Assembly: GCA_945883845.1 (NCBI GenBank)
Contig: CAMCYI010000002.1
Location: 124,001-188,000, forward strand
DNA: 64,000 nt
Origin: Bacteriovorax stolpii
Lineage (GTDB): Bacteria; Bdellovibrionota; Bacteriovoracia; Bacteriovoracales; Bacteriovoracaceae
Reading direction: 5' to 3'
The notes under the pieces were generated by a model. The model saw only the letters and a list, made by a program, of their open reading frames with translations, was not told the origin of the DNA and did no database searches. Both the position numbers and the translations under genes were made by a program. This document shows positions 43,235 to 50,899 of this stretch, piece by piece. Numbering within the stretch: the stretch's first letter is position 1; the number at the start of each line of letters is the position of its first letter.

Positions 43235-43626
43235 TTAAGAACACCTTTGATTGCCCCGAAGAGAAGTTCGATACTGATCGGTTTCTCGAGGCGTGCAACG
43301 ACCTGCGGATGAACACCCAACATTCCCTCAGCTGAATAAATGATCACCGGAATACTGGAAAGAGGAAGGTCCTCTTTGGTTTCCAGCTGAGTGAGAAATT
43401 CTTCTCCATTCATTACCGGCATCATCAAATCAAGAATAATACATGATGGTTTCTGCTTGATACTTCTGAGTAATTCAAGGGCCCCCAGACCGTCCTGTGC
43501 CTCTTCTACATCGTAACCCTCATCTTTAAGCATGATGGCCATAACCTCTCTCAAGAGCTTGTTGTCGTCCACCAGGAGGATGAGTTCTTTGTGATGTTGT
43601 TGTTCTGTTGCAATCAGCATGGGCAA
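43231..43626 (-). CDS. CheY-like single-domain response regulator
   Basis: A 131-residue receiver domain with no output domain. The phospho-acceptor is D66 in IILDLMMPVMNG, the acidic pocket is D20-D21 (LLVDDNKL), the switch residue is S98 (IIYSAEG) and the conserved Lys is K115 (LEKPIS). It would pass a phosphate signal from a histidine kinase to a protein partner; no kinase lies nearby. It converges on the secreted-protein gene with a 4-bp overlap. Confidence 0.93.
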   Translation of the reverse strand: MPMLIATEQQHHKELILLVDDNKLLREVMAIMLKDEGYDVEEAQDGLGALELLRSIKQKPSCIILDLMMPVMNGEEFLTQLETKEDLPLSSIPVIIYSAEGMLGVHPQVVARLEKPISIELLFGAIKGVLN

Positions 43627-43801
43627 GTTTTAGCACCTAGGAAGGAAACAAAAAGCAGGGAGTATAAAAAATCTGAGGCATAAAACTGCCGCAACATCGG
43701 CTAACTTATCACTATTTCGGGGTTTAGTGAAGATGGTTTGAGGGCGGGGCCAGTGAATCCAGCGTTTAGCACTTCTCTCCTTGATTTCGCTCAAATAAAG
43801 A
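43627..43801. other. intergenic region without a recognised gene
   Basis: About 175 bp between the CheY-like gene start and the serpin terminator. It must hold the CheY-like promoter. It contains ATCTGAGGCATA, a 12-mer that recurs in the gap at 53477. No open frame with a ribosome site was seen. Confidence 0.45.
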
Positions 43802-43825
43802 AGGCCTCCCGTTACGAGGAGGCCT
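43802..43825 (-). terminator. rho-independent-type terminator of the serpin operon
   Basis: AGGCCTCC and GGAGGCCT form an 8-bp stem with an 8-base loop, 15 bases after the serpin stop on the minus strand and followed there by TCTTTATTT. Confidence 0.85.
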
Positions 43826-43839
43826 GTTGGACGTAAAAC

Positions 43840-45090
43840 TTAAGGCTTTAGTACTGACCCGGCAAACAGAATGGCCTGAGACTGTTTTTCAACGATGGCG
43901 AAGAGGAAAGGGCGGTCAACAGTGAGGGAGAGTCTTGGCTCAACCGGCATGCTGGTTGTCCGGACTCCACCTATGATGGTCACAGCAGCGGCCTTCACAC
44001 CTTTCTCATCGAGTTCGATGCGTGTGTTCTGCTTGATAAGACCGACAGCACTTGTGTACGAATCAGCTGTCGCCATTCTTGTGAAATCAGCAAAATTAGA
44101 GAAGAGAAAATTCAGACCAAGATTTTTTGTGATCTCGTCGTCTTTTTTCATTTCAACACTTGTATCGAAGCTGAACTTAGGAAGAACGATGCGCGCTTCT
44201 TCTCTTCTTTCGGCGAGAATTCCTTGAACAGAATTCAACCAGAAGTTATGTGAGAAGAATTTTGCACGGGCAGAATCAAGTTTTGTCCCCAGAGCTGGAA
44301 GATAGATCACCATCTCGAGCTGAGCTTTGCCTGGAGCAGAACTGAAAGGGAGAGAAGCGACAACACTTCCACCTTCGAATTCTTTATGTGCGATGTACTG
44401 TTTTCCTTCGATCATTGCTGGAGTCGTCTTCTCGCCGTTTTCCAGAGTGAAGACAGGAACTGAACGGGTAACAAGTCTCATGCTTTCAGACCAGTTTGAT
44501 TCAATGTAGGTCGCATTCATCACGATCCAGAGAAGATCCTTGAGTGTGTCTGCATTGATGATTTCTTTAACGAGACCATTTGTCTTTTTGTCGGCCCATC
44601 CGTTGATCGCTTTGACACTTTCAGCTTTTTTAAAGTCGAGTGTCTTTGATTCAGCGTTAAAGTGAGTGGCCGCAATATTTTTAAATTCAGGAGAGAATGT
44701 GAAACGTGCATTATCTGTTGCACCGTTTGTATTCCAGATACTGTTATGAATGCCGACAACTGCGGGGTGTACCCAGTTATTTTGCGCTTCAAGAGTTTTC
44801 TTCTCTTCAGGAGAAAGAGAGATTTTTTTAACAAGCTGGGCGCTATCTGCGTTCAATATTGCGAGATCTGCACCAAGAAGAGTTTCTACTTCTGCACGTG
44901 TACCGTGGTCGGTTCCGTTTGCAGCAAGATTCAGGGCCTGCATAAGAGAAAGAGGTGAAACCATGTAGTTTCCCTTTTCTTTCTGAGCAGCTTCAAGAGC
45001 AAGTTTAAGACCCATTTTGTTTGTTGCATTGACTGAAGGGCCTGCAAAGGCCGGGAGTGTAATGAGTGTAGCGAGAAGTAGTGATTTCAT
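43840..45090 (-). CDS. secreted serpin (serine protease inhibitor family)
   Basis: The 416-residue product has a signal peptide (MKSLLLATLITLPAFA) and the whole serpin fold signature: NYMVSPLSLMQALNLAANG, INGWADKKTNGLVKEII, WIVMNATYIESNW, RIVLPKFSFDTS and, at the end, TVDRPFLFAIVEKQSQAILF. The reactive loop begins at G364; the hinge GVKAAAVT (364-371) has the small residues needed for loop insertion, so it may be a true inhibitor. Counting from the hinge puts P1 at Thr or the Arg just before it (VRTTSMP), which hints at trypsin-like targets. It is the last gene of an operon with two small Cys-rich secreted proteins, 9 bp downstream of the second. Confidence 0.94.
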   Translation of the reverse strand: MKSLLLATLITLPAFAGPSVNATNKMGLKLALEAAQKEKGNYMVSPLSLMQALNLAANGTDHGTRAEVETLLGADLAILNADSAQLVKKISLSPEEKKTLEAQNNWVHPAVVGIHNSIWNTNGATDNARFTFSPEFKNIAATHFNAESKTLDFKKAESVKAINGWADKKTNGLVKEIINADTLKDLLWIVMNATYIESNWSESMRLVTRSVPVFTLENGEKTTPAMIEGKQYIAHKEFEGGSVVASLPFSSAPGKAQLEMVIYLPALGTKLDSARAKFFSHNFWLNSVQGILAERREEARIVLPKFSFDTSVEMKKDDEITKNLGLNFLFSNFADFTRMATADSYTSAVGLIKQNTRIELDEKGVKAAAVTIIGGVRTTSMPVEPRLSLTVDRPFLFAIVEKQSQAILFAGSVLKP

Positions 45091-45099
45091 ATTGTCCTC

Positions 45100-45486
45100 T
45101 TAGTTCTGAATGACAGTGTTAATGACTGTGACTTGACCCATTTGTGGTACCGGGACAACTTTTGTCACAGTATTGGCACGGTTGCAACGGACACGTGCTG
45201 ACTCAGGATTACGGAAAGCAACTGAAACTATATGAAGTTCAACTTTAAGATCGTGAGCAACAGTTTTTGTGCTGAAGAACTCAAGAGAATCAAGACAGCC
45301 CAGAGTTGCTGAAACAGTTACAATTGATCCGTAACCGCCGCACATGGCACCGCTAGGAATTGAGCGCGGACACATGGGTGAGATTTTCGCTACGGTAAAC
45401 TCAGGAGAATAAAATTCCGGAGTTTCAGTTTGGGCAGAAACGTTGAATGAAAGGACAGCGAATGCAAGGGCCATGATCGTTTTCAT
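45100..45486 (-). CDS. small four-Cys secreted protein (paralog 2)
   Basis: The 128-residue product has a signal peptide (MKTIMALAFAVLSFNVSA). The mature part is beta-rich, with four cysteines in the layout MCPRSIPSGAMCGGYG, TLGCLDSLEFF and RVRCNRANT. It is clearly paralogous to the upstream gene (same cysteines, same NRANT/YRANT block, same length). No known family. GGAG stands seven bases before the ATG. Serpin follows after 9 bp, so they are co-transcribed. Confidence 0.75.
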   Translation of the reverse strand: MKTIMALAFAVLSFNVSAQTETPEFYSPEFTVAKISPMCPRSIPSGAMCGGYGSIVTVSATLGCLDSLEFFSTKTVAHDLKVELHIVSVAFRNPESARVRCNRANTVTKVVPVPQMGQVTVINTVIQN

Positions 45487-45518
45487 AAAGACTCCAATTG
45501 TGTGTGTGTGTCAGGATA

Positions 45519-45911
45519 TTAATGAGTTTCGATAATGTCGTTTATAAGAACTGGTTCGCCGCCTTCGATTGAAGGAATCGAAATTGTTTTTATGATGGTG
45601 TTCGCGCGGTAGCACATTGCTGCGAGAGATTTTGGATCAGCGTAAGCAACAGCGAGAGAATGGATCTCGATTCCTCTGCGTGTAGGAACAGTTTTCACTT
45701 CATGGAATACCATTTTATCCAGACAGCCGATTGTTACGGAAATTGTTACGTTGTAACCGAATGCCATACATGTGACCTGGCCAGGAGCTGGCTTAGGACA
45801 GATAGGCTTAACTGATGTGATTTCAAACTCAGGCTGGAAGTAGTGACCCTCAGTCGCTGCGAAACTTGTTAAGGACAGGGCGAGCAAAGACATAGCAAAA
45901 ATTGTTTTCAT
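45519..45911 (-). CDS. small four-Cys secreted protein (paralog 1)
   Basis: A 130-residue protein with a signal peptide (MKTIFAMSLLALSLTSFA). Cysteines lie in ICPKPAPGQVTCMAFG, TIGCLDKMVFHEV and AAMCYRANT, the same layout as its downstream paralog. It is the first gene of the minus-strand unit that ends with the serpin, and is divergent from a LysR-type regulator, with a dyad between them. Function unknown. Confidence 0.75.
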   Translation of the reverse strand: MKTIFAMSLLALSLTSFAATEGHYFQPEFEITSVKPICPKPAPGQVTCMAFGYNVTISVTIGCLDKMVFHEVKTVPTRRGIEIHSLAVAYADPKSLAAMCYRANTIIKTISIPSIEGGEPVLINDIIETH

Positions 45912-45992
45912 AAGAACTCCGTTTTTAGTGTTGTTAAGATCGAGGCGGAAAATAGGACAAATTACACATAACTAAAAATTATAAAAACAGTG

Positions 45993-46006
45993 GCTTATCC
46001 ATAAGC
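45993..46006. promoter_or_regulatory. LysR-type dyad between the serpin operon and lysR-type gene
   Basis: GCTTAT-CC-ATAAGC is a 6+2+6 perfect inverted repeat. Just downstream, CTTATGCATGG (46011-46021) repeats the left half in altered form. The arrangement of two related half-sites between divergent genes is typical of LysR-type binding regions. Confidence 0.55.
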
Positions 46007-46046
46007 TATACTTATGCATGGAATAACCTGATTTTTCGGGGTCAAA

Positions 46047-46961
46047 ATGAACATACGTGGATTGAATTTGAACAGCTTAGTGGTCTTTACTGGAGTCTAC
46101 CGTAGTGCCAGCATGACCCTGGCGGCCCGGGAGCTGGGGATGACTCAACCGGGGGTCACTCAGCAAATCCGCAACTTAGAAAAAACCCTGGATGTGGAAT
46201 TATTTCACAGGATGGGGAAGAAACTCGTTCCGACCAAGGAAGCCGACATCCTTTTTGAAAGTCTTTCGCAGTCTTTAACGGAAATAGAGAGTGTTCTTAC
46301 GACTGTTTCAAAAAAAGACCGTCAGTTTGCGGGGACTGTCCGGATCGGAGTCCCGATAGAGTTCGGAAATAATAAGGTCCTTCCACACTTACCTAAAATC
46401 AGAAATCAGTTTCCTCAAGTGCAGTTTCATATCACCTATGGATTGCCTCACGAATTATCTGGGATGATTCTCGACGGAAAACTTGATTTCGCTTTCATGG
46501 ATCAGTACCAGTTAAATCCAGCGATCAAGACAGAAGTTGTCTATCACGAGAATCTCATTCTGTGCTGCTCACGCAATTACTACGAGCTCATGAAGCAGCA
46601 GAAAAGAGAACGGGATTTTTTTGAAGGTCTTAGTTACATTGATTATCAGAAAGGTGAGCTCATTCTTCGGGACTGGTTCGAGCGCGCATTTGGAATGAAG
46701 AAAATGAAGTTCACGATGGGCTCGTATTGTTTTGACGTTCAGGGGGTTTCCGTTCTCGTCGCAAACGGGATGGGTGTGGGTGTGCTTCCGGAGCATGTTT
46801 TTCAGAGGCTCAAGGAATCTGGTGTGGCCATGCACCAGTTCAAGCCGAAGAACGGAGTTGTTAATAACCCGATCTCACTCGCTTACCTTGATCAGCGCTG
46901 GAATATCCCGTTGAATCAGTTTGTTATTACGATCCTGAAAGATCTCATGTCGAAGAAGTGA
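46047..46961 (+). CDS. LysR-family transcription regulator
   Basis: The product has 304 residues. The N-terminal winged HTH is typical: LNSLVVFTGVYRSASMTLAA, RELGMTQPGVTQQIRNLEKT and LDVELFHRMGKKLVPT. The rest is a periplasmic-binding-protein-like effector domain (GTVRIGVPIEFGNNKVLPHL ... GMGVGVLPEHVFQRL). The inducer is unknown. It is divergent from the two Cys-rich secreted proteins and serpin, which are the obvious targets; autoregulation is also usual for the family. Confidence 0.95.
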   Translation: MNIRGLNLNSLVVFTGVYRSASMTLAARELGMTQPGVTQQIRNLEKTLDVELFHRMGKKLVPTKEADILFESLSQSLTEIESVLTTVSKKDRQFAGTVRIGVPIEFGNNKVLPHLPKIRNQFPQVQFHITYGLPHELSGMILDGKLDFAFMDQYQLNPAIKTEVVYHENLILCCSRNYYELMKQQKRERDFFEGLSYIDYQKGELILRDWFERAFGMKKMKFTMGSYCFDVQGVSVLVANGMGVGVLPEHVFQRLKESGVAMHQFKPKNGVVNNPISLAYLDQRWNIPLNQFVITILKDLMSKK

Positions 46962-47010
46962 AGTTTTAATAAATCGGAGTCCTGATGAGATCGCTACTTC
47001 TTATGTTTGG

Positions 47011-47736
47011 TTAACGGATAAATTCAGCCACAAATTCATTCAAAGGTTTTGAACGGATCTCGTTCGGAGATCCTGCCTGGATAATATCGCCTTTATTGAG
47101 CACCACTATTGTGTCAGACATCGTGAATGCTTCAACCTGATCATGAGTCACATAGATGCATGTGATCCCAAACTCCTGCTGGATCCGGCGGATATCCACA
47201 CGCATTTTTTCACGAAGTTTGGCATCGAGGTTTGAGAGAGGCTCATCAAGAAGAAGGACTTTTGGTCGGGATACAAGTCCACGGGCAAGAGCGACTCGTT
47301 GTTGCTGACCACCTGAGAGCATATTCGGCATGCGCTCTTCAAGCCCATCTAGCTCAACAACTTTTAGTATAGATTGAACACGGTCTTTGATTTCAGAAGC
47401 AGTTACTTTAGAAACACGAAGTGGGTAGGCAACGTTTTCAAATACATTCATATGCGGCCAGACCGCATAACTCTGAAACACCATACCTACGTGTCGTTTT
47501 TCCGGAGCTATAAGAAGTGAGTTGGCAGGATCGTTGACGAGATTCTCACCAATGAGAAGTTTTCCCGATGTTGGAAGTTCAAGTCCCGCTACCATGCGAA
47601 GACAAGTCGTTTTCCCACATCCTGAAGGTCCAAGAAATGAAACGAAGTGCCCGTCTTTGATATTCAGTGAAAAACTATTGATGACCTTCACAGGCCCGTA
47701 AGATTTTCCAATCTGATCAAAAGTTACTGTACTCAT
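47011..47736 (-). CDS. ABC transporter ATPase, FbpC-type
   Basis: A 241-residue ATPase with Walker A GPSGCGKTT, Q-loop MVFQSYAVWPH, signature LSGGQQQRVALARGL, Walker B VLLLDEPLSNLD and H-loop CIYVTHDQVEA. It energises import by the permease encoded directly upstream (4-bp overlap). It is shorter than most FbpC/PotA proteins because it ends after the nucleotide-binding domain (EFVAEFIR) and lacks the TOBE regulatory extension. Confidence 0.95.
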   Translation of the reverse strand: MSTVTFDQIGKSYGPVKVINSFSLNIKDGHFVSFLGPSGCGKTTCLRMVAGLELPTSGKLLIGENLVNDPANSLLIAPEKRHVGMVFQSYAVWPHMNVFENVAYPLRVSKVTASEIKDRVQSILKVVELDGLEERMPNMLSGGQQQRVALARGLVSRPKVLLLDEPLSNLDAKLREKMRVDIRRIQQEFGITCIYVTHDQVEAFTMSDTIVVLNKGDIIQAGSPNEIRSKPLNEFVAEFIR

Positions 47737-49415
47737 AATCCGTATTTTCCTTTCGAGACAAGTTTGACGATTGAATTAAGAATCATCACACCGACAATCG
47801 TGCAAAGTGAGAGAACAGCTGCTCCACCGCCACTGGCATCTGAGTAGTCCTGCATCTGGAAGATAAGCGTGCCGAGAGTTTCAAGTCCGGGACCTGTGAG
47901 AAGGATGGTCATCGTGAGTTCGGTCATGGCAGGCATGAAGACGAGGAACCATGAAGCGACAAGGGCAGGCTTCAAGAGAGGAAACCAGATCGTGCGAAGG
48001 GATGTAAACCAGCTCGCACCGGCGACCCTGGATGCTTCAGCAAGGACATCATCAATCTGTGAGAGTCCGTCGGAGAGAGTTCGGATGGAAAAATTCAGGT
48101 AGTGAGCAGCATAAGCGACACCGATCATCATCAGAGTTCCATAGAGAGGAATCGGAAGACCAAGAACTTTTTGTGAGAAGGCGAGGATGAGGGCGAATGC
48201 GAGTACCGTTCCCGGAGTAGCATAGGGAATTGCAGCAAGAATTTCAACAGTCGCGCGGCCTTTGAGTTTTGTTTTCACCCGGATGTAACCCAGGAGCATT
48301 CCCATAATTGTTGTAAATGTTGCTGCACCAATTGAAAGTTTTAATGAGTTTGCGATCGCCCGAAGAGTTTCATCAGTTTCAAAAAAAACTCTGCGAAAGT
48401 GATTGAGGTTTAGCTCCGACCAGATGACTTTGCCCTGATAGGGAGAGAATGCTGAAAGAGCAATACTTCCCACAGGGAAAACAAAAAGAACAATGAACAT
48501 CAGGGTCGCGAAGATGATCCAGAACGGTTTTGTTTTTCCTAAGGCCACAAGACTTGGACGGGAAGATTTTCCTCCGACTGTTTTCATGGATAACTGCGTG
48601 AGCTTCATGTTCACAAATAATCCGATGATACCCAAAAGAAGAAGCATAATGGAAAGGGCACCGGCGAGATACAGACCGTTAAACGATCCGGTCTGCTGGA
48701 ACGTATAAATCTTTGTCGTCACCATGAAGATGTGTGCGGGCCCGCCGATCAACGCCGGAACACCAAACGAAGCTGCACTGGCAAGGAAGACAAGAATCAT
48801 ACCGGACATGAGAGATGGTTTTACGAGAGGTAATGTTATATCGAAGAACACTCGCGCCGGACTCGCACCGGAGAGTCGTGCCGCTTCTTCGAGCGACGGA
48901 TCAGTACGATCCAATGCTGTAATCAAAGAAAGAAGGATGTAGGTGTAAAAAAACGAGCTCATCACCCAGATGAGTCCGCCGTAAGTATAAACGTTGAAAA
49001 AACCTTTTCCAAAAATTCCGTTGAGGTATCCATTGGTCGGATTTGCCAGAGAGACCCAGGCAATGGCCCCGATATAAGGTGGAAGAGCGTAAGGAAGGCA
49101 GAAAAGTGTGCGGAGAAATCCTTTCGCTGGTAAGTCAGAACGCGAGAGCATCCAGGAGAGTGGTAGAGCAATCATTAAAGACAGAACACACGTGAGAATG
49201 GAAATAATCAGTGTATTCATCACAGCGATGTGAGTGGAGCGTACTTTCAGGATGGCGGTGAAGTGTTTCAGTGAAAATGTAAAATCTGGTGGAGGGAAAA
49301 GAATTTTTTCAACAAGGACACCATACGGATAAACGCAAAGGACAAGAAGAACCAGGAGCGAAATTCCCAGAATAAAAAGAGGGGAGAAGATAATGTCTTT
49401 GAGTTTCTGTCTCAT
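47733..49415 (-). CDS. ABC transporter permease, FbpB-type fused double permease
   Basis: A 560-residue inner-membrane protein with about twelve membrane segments and two permease modules. Each has the EAA loop that contacts the ATPase: SLEEAARLSGASPARVFFDI in the first half and VLAEASRVAGASWFTSLRTI in the second. This fused layout is typical of ferric-iron (FbpB/AfuB), thiamine (ThiP) and aminoethylphosphonate importers. It overlaps both neighbours by 4 bp, so binding protein, permease and ATPase are made from one transcript. Confidence 0.95.
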   Translation of the reverse strand: MRQKLKDIIFSPLFILGISLLVLLVLCVYPYGVLVEKILFPPPDFTFSLKHFTAILKVRSTHIAVMNTLIISILTCVLSLMIALPLSWMLSRSDLPAKGFLRTLFCLPYALPPYIGAIAWVSLANPTNGYLNGIFGKGFFNVYTYGGLIWVMSSFFYTYILLSLITALDRTDPSLEEAARLSGASPARVFFDITLPLVKPSLMSGMILVFLASAASFGVPALIGGPAHIFMVTTKIYTFQQTGSFNGLYLAGALSIMLLLLGIIGLFVNMKLTQLSMKTVGGKSSRPSLVALGKTKPFWIIFATLMFIVLFVFPVGSIALSAFSPYQGKVIWSELNLNHFRRVFFETDETLRAIANSLKLSIGAATFTTIMGMLLGYIRVKTKLKGRATVEILAAIPYATPGTVLAFALILAFSQKVLGLPIPLYGTLMMIGVAYAAHYLNFSIRTLSDGLSQIDDVLAEASRVAGASWFTSLRTIWFPLLKPALVASWFLVFMPAMTELTMTILLTGPGLETLGTLIFQMQDYSDASGGGAAVLSLCTIVGVMILNSIVKLVSKGKYGL

Positions 49416-50392
49416 TGGAACATGATCTCCATGTATTTATCTTTGATGTCCGTTCGCTCGTCTGTGGTTTTTTTGATAAAGTCATCAGTCCATTCGAAAG
49501 TTTTCAGTGTTGTCAGTGGTGGAGCACCCCTGGGGGCCGGATAGCCCGGAAGAGGCGAGTACATATAAGATCGCAGAACGGCTTCCTGGCCTTTCTTTGA
49601 ATAAAGCCACTCAGCAACTTTCTCGGCGAGTTTACGGTTGGGGTGCCGCTTGGTAATCGCCATGATGTTCGCCTGAGTGACAACACCATCTTCGGGATAA
49701 ACAATTCCGAGCCGGTCGTCCTTGCCCTGAAGTCTCAGAAGATCTTCCAGCAGGACCCAGCCCACAGGTCGTTCCAGAGTCTGAACTCTTCTGATCACGG
49801 CCGAATTTCCACCTTGAGCAATAGTCCCATTGTTTCTGAGTTTTTCGAAATACTCCCAGCCATAGTTTTTCTGAAGCATGGCCATGGTGGTGAAGTTCGT
49901 CCCGGATGAAAGGGGCGATCCCGTTGTGAACTTATCTTTCCATTCCGGGTTACCCATTTCGAGATAAGTTTTCGGTGGATTCTTGATAGCTTCTTTGTGA
50001 TATGTGAGAACCATCACGGGCAGGGCGAGGGCAGCGTAAGTGTGGTCTGATTTTTTCAGAAGATCAGGGATCTGGTCAAACACTGTGGTCTTGTATCTGT
50101 GAAGCATCCCTGCCCGTGAGAGTTCTTCATACCAGAACCGGTCAGAAGAAATGAGCATGTCGGCCCGGATACCGCCCGCCATGATCTCGCCGTTGGCGCG
50201 AGCTGCGATTTCCTCGCTCCCGGCCTGATACCAGTGGAACTCGATGCCAGGAAAATCCTTGCGGATTTCCTTGTCGAGATCGGCCACTGTGTCTTTGTAC
50301 ATGGAGGTGTAAATCCAGATTTCTTTATCAGGATCGACAGAGGTCTGGCAGCCCGTTAAAAGGAGAATGAAGAGGAGAAAGAAAATCCGCAT
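49412..50392 (-). CDS. ABC transporter solute-binding lipoprotein, FbpA-like
   Basis: The 326-residue product has a lipoprotein signal and lipobox LTGC (Cys15), which is unusual because FbpA proteins in Gram-negatives are normally free in the periplasm. The fold is that of family 1 binding proteins: IWIYTSMYKDTVADLDKEI, FHWYQAGSEEIAARANGEI, NGTIAQGGNSAVIRRVQTL and RPVGWVLLEDLL. Ferric iron is one likely substrate, but thiamine, phosphonate or polyamine ligands cannot be excluded by eye. The start codon at 50392 lies inside a perfect inverted repeat (listed separately) and has no ribosome site. Confidence 0.88.
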   Translation of the reverse strand: MRIFFLLFILLLTGCQTSVDPDKEIWIYTSMYKDTVADLDKEIRKDFPGIEFHWYQAGSEEIAARANGEIMAGGIRADMLISSDRFWYEELSRAGMLHRYKTTVFDQIPDLLKKSDHTYAALALPVMVLTYHKEAIKNPPKTYLEMGNPEWKDKFTTGSPLSSGTNFTTMAMLQKNYGWEYFEKLRNNGTIAQGGNSAVIRRVQTLERPVGWVLLEDLLRLQGKDDRLGIVYPEDGVVTQANIMAITKRHPNRKLAEKVAEWLYSKKGQEAVLRSYMYSPLPGYPAPRGAPPLTTLKTFEWTDDFIKKTTDERTDIKDKYMEIMFQ

Positions 50393-50423
50393 AAGAAGAT
50401 GATAGAGTGTCTCTTATGCGGAT
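50385..50423 (-). promoter_or_regulatory. perfect 12-bp inverted repeat enclosing the fbpA-like start codon
   Basis: ATCCGCATAAGA (50385-50396) and TCTTATGCGGAT (50412-50423) are exact reverse complements, separated by 15 bases. In the mRNA (minus strand) the downstream arm contains the ATG of the binding-protein gene and is followed by TTTTCTTTCTCC. It can be read as a terminator for the gene ending at 50431, as a start-blocking attenuator, or as a DNA operator. Confidence 0.7.
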
Positions 50424-50430
50424 GAAAGTA

Positions 50431-50889
50431 TTATTTCTTGTGGACTTCGACTTCGAGGACTTTCATCGGTGTGAAGTACTCTGTGTGCGTTTTGTTCTTG
50501 ATCTTCAGCTCAATTAATTGCTTCGCAGCTGCCAGACGAGACTGATAGTCTTTCTGAGCAAGTGAAGCGAGCTCATCTTCGGAAAATTCAGATTGACTCA
50601 GATCCAGATTAAACTCGCCCGTCACTGCTTCGAGTTGATCAATCGGGTTTTCCTGAGAGATGATGTACTTGATACTCACACGAACAATTTTTCTTGAGCT
50701 CTGTTCGATCTGCTGACAGCCGTGCTCTTCGTAAAGAGCGTCCTCAGGGCACGAGTAGGCCTTGGCTTCTTTCAGAGTCTTGACCTGAACGTCACTGATC
50801 TCCGGAGAGCTGTGGGGAGAAAGCCTCTTCACCTCAGCAACCGCCGTTAGAGAGAGGACCATGACAAAAAAAGCAATTGTGATTTTCAT
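50431..50889 (-). CDS. small secreted protein of unknown function
   Basis: The 152-residue product has a signal peptide (MKITIAFFVMVLSLTAVA) and AAGGAAAT before the ATG. The mature part has two cysteines (YSCPEDALYEEHGCQQIEQ) and a helical C-terminal half. No family known. It starts 10 bp after the phospholipase D gene and ends 8 bp before the inverted repeat at the fbpA-like start. Confidence 0.72.
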   Translation of the reverse strand: MKITIAFFVMVLSLTAVAEVKRLSPHSSPEISDVQVKTLKEAKAYSCPEDALYEEHGCQQIEQSSRKIVRVSIKYIISQENPIDQLEAVTGEFNLDLSQSEFSEDELASLAQKDYQSRLAAAKQLIELKIKNKTHTEYFTPMKVLEVEVHKK

Positions 50890-50899
50890 ATATTTCCTT

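Noticed and set aside
43669..43682. 12-mer ATCTGAGGCATA shared with 53477 as a conserved element
   Set aside because: Similarity does not extend clearly beyond the 12 bases; kept only as a side note.
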